Origin: Methanosarcina sp.
Lineage (GTDB): Archaea > Halobacteriota > Methanosarcinia > Methanosarcinales > Methanosarcinaceae
Assembly (NCBI GenBank): GCA_013330315.1
Contig: DUIO01000258.1
Coordinates: forward strand, 1 to 6,320
Length of the DNA: 6,320 nt
Direction: 5' to 3'
This document shows positions 5,619 through 6,320 of this stretch, piece by piece (positions within the stretch are counted from its first letter, which is position 1; every line of letters begins with the position of its first letter). A model generated the notes under the pieces. That model saw only the letters and a program-made list of their open reading frames with translations. It was not told the DNA's origin and did no database searches. A program made the translations under genes and the position numbers.

Positions 5619-5624
5619 CTTAAA

Positions 5625-6320
5625 ATGGATGAGAAAATTGCGCCCCACCTTGAAGAGCTAACCAGGGCGCTTGGAGACCTTGATAATACCGGCATCCGGG
5701 CAGAATTTTATAAGCTTCTTGCTTTCCATGTCCCGCCTGAGGTTGCAAAGGAGAGTATACTCCGTAAGTTCGGTGGAAAAAGAAAAATTCTGAAAGTAAA
5801 AGACCTTTCAGCTTCCCTTAAGAATTTTGAAATAACAGGAAGAATCCTGGATCTCACAGAAAAACCGCTCCGTCCTCAGGAAGGTGTTCAGGACGGGCCT
5901 TCAAAGATGTATACAGGGATTCTTGCAGACGAAACAGGCTCAGTTATGTTTTCTTCGTGGAGAGAGCTGCCCGCATCGGTCGGAGACGCAATCAATATCA
6001 AAAATGCCTATACTCGACTCTGGCAAAACAGGATCAGGTTATCTATAGGGGAACAGTCTCTCGTATCTAAAGTTTCTGGTTCATCCCTCCCTCAGCTTTC
6101 CGAACTGTTAGAGACTCCCGCAAAGAAACTGATTGATATAGGATCTGCGGATTTTTCCGTAAACACTGTAGCCTGTATACTTCAGCTTTCTCATAGAGAA
6201 GTTCCTGTCAGGGGCAGGCAATCAAAGGTGATTTTCGGCGTGCTCGCCGATGAGACCGCCAGATTGCCTTTTACTGCCTGGATCGAACTGCCGGGAATTG
6301 ATATCGGAAGCATAATCAGG
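5625..6320 (+). CDS. RPA-like single-stranded DNA-binding protein, OB-fold (3' end missing)
   Basis: An open frame of 232 codons starts at an ATG with a strong Shine-Dalgarno site and runs past the right edge without a stop. Residues 1-60 are a helical leader with the pattern EFYKLLAFHVPPEVAKESIL (27-46), seen at the N-terminus of euryarchaeal RPA proteins. The first OB-fold spans about 66-143 (FEITGRILDLTEK, then YTGILADETGSVMFSSW). A linker at 144-173 leads to a second OB-fold from about 174, with the matching signature VIFGVLADETARLPFTAW at 202-219; this fold is cut by the window end. Each fold has the LADET...W strand-turn and a Trp expected to stack on bases. RPA proteins coat single-stranded DNA in replication, repair and recombination. 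Methanosarcina carries several RPA paralogues differing in OB-fold number and zinc finger; which one this is cannot be told without the missing C-terminus. Tandem repeats lie upstream. Confidence 0.88.
   Translation, partial: MDEKIAPHLEELTRALGDLDNTGIRAEFYKLLAFHVPPEVAKESILRKFGGKRKILKVKDLSASLKNFEITGRILDLTEKPLRPQEGVQDGPSKMYTGILADETGSVMFSSWRELPASVGDAINIKNAYTRLWQNRIRLSIGEQSLVSKVSGSSLPQLSELLETPAKKLIDIGSADFSVNTVACILQLSHREVPVRGRQSKVIFGVLADETARLPFTAWIELPGIDIGSIIR

Larger units (their letters stand above)
5182..5624. other. Divergent intergenic spacer between the surface-protein gene and the RPA gene
   Basis: 443 AT-rich bases with no gene detected on either strand. It contains the surface-gene leader and a dyad at 5206-5218, three ATTTTGTCNG motifs (5270, 5352, 5369), a 14-base palindrome at 5380-5393, tandem repeats of 11 and 15 bases at 5490-5571, and the RPA promoter and ribosome binding site. 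No tRNA or CRISPR-like structure was seen. Confidence 0.65.

Noticed and set aside
1..6320. A new defence, mobile or biosynthetic system in the window
   Set aside because: All six genes fall in known families with housekeeping or surface roles, and no cluster-type organisation beyond the two-gene overlap was seen.

Overview
The window looks like chromosomal DNA from a methanogenic archaeon, most likely Methanosarcina. This rests on three things. The glutamyl-tRNA synthetase is archaeal-type, with a TLGS and KFSTS pair in place of the bacterial HIGH and KMSKS motifs. There is a secreted beta-helix protein with an archaeal C-terminal sorting signal, and an OB-fold protein of the archaeal RPA family. 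Gene starts carry Shine-Dalgarno sites and AT-rich archaeal TATA-like boxes, and the spacers are long and AT-rich. The genus is a judgement from protein style and codon use, not from a database search.

Layout. Positions 1-765 (+) hold the 3' part of pyrK, the electron-transfer subunit of dihydroorotate dehydrogenase; its start lies outside the window. After a 77-base gap comes a fumarylacetoacetate hydrolase (FAH)-fold enzyme (843-1577, +). Its stop codon overlaps the start of a 102-residue winged-helix protein (1574-1882, +), so these two form a translationally coupled pair. A 305-base spacer with T-runs, dyads and a cluster of GTTA-type motifs leads to gltX (2188-3903, +). Two short tandem duplications and a strong hairpin that could terminate in both directions lie between gltX and the convergent surface-protein gene (4081-5181, -). 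A 443-base divergent spacer full of short repeats separates that gene from the 5' part of an RPA-like single-stranded DNA-binding protein gene (5625-6320, +), which runs off the right edge.

The genes are mostly housekeeping: pyrimidine synthesis, translation, DNA replication/repair and the cell surface. No integrase, transposase, CRISPR array, tRNA or rRNA was seen, and nothing points to a new multi-gene system. The parts most worth a second look are the enzyme/regulator overlap, the regular 22-residue beta-helix repeats with a variant sorting signal, and the repeat-rich control regions in front of gltX and of the RPA gene.
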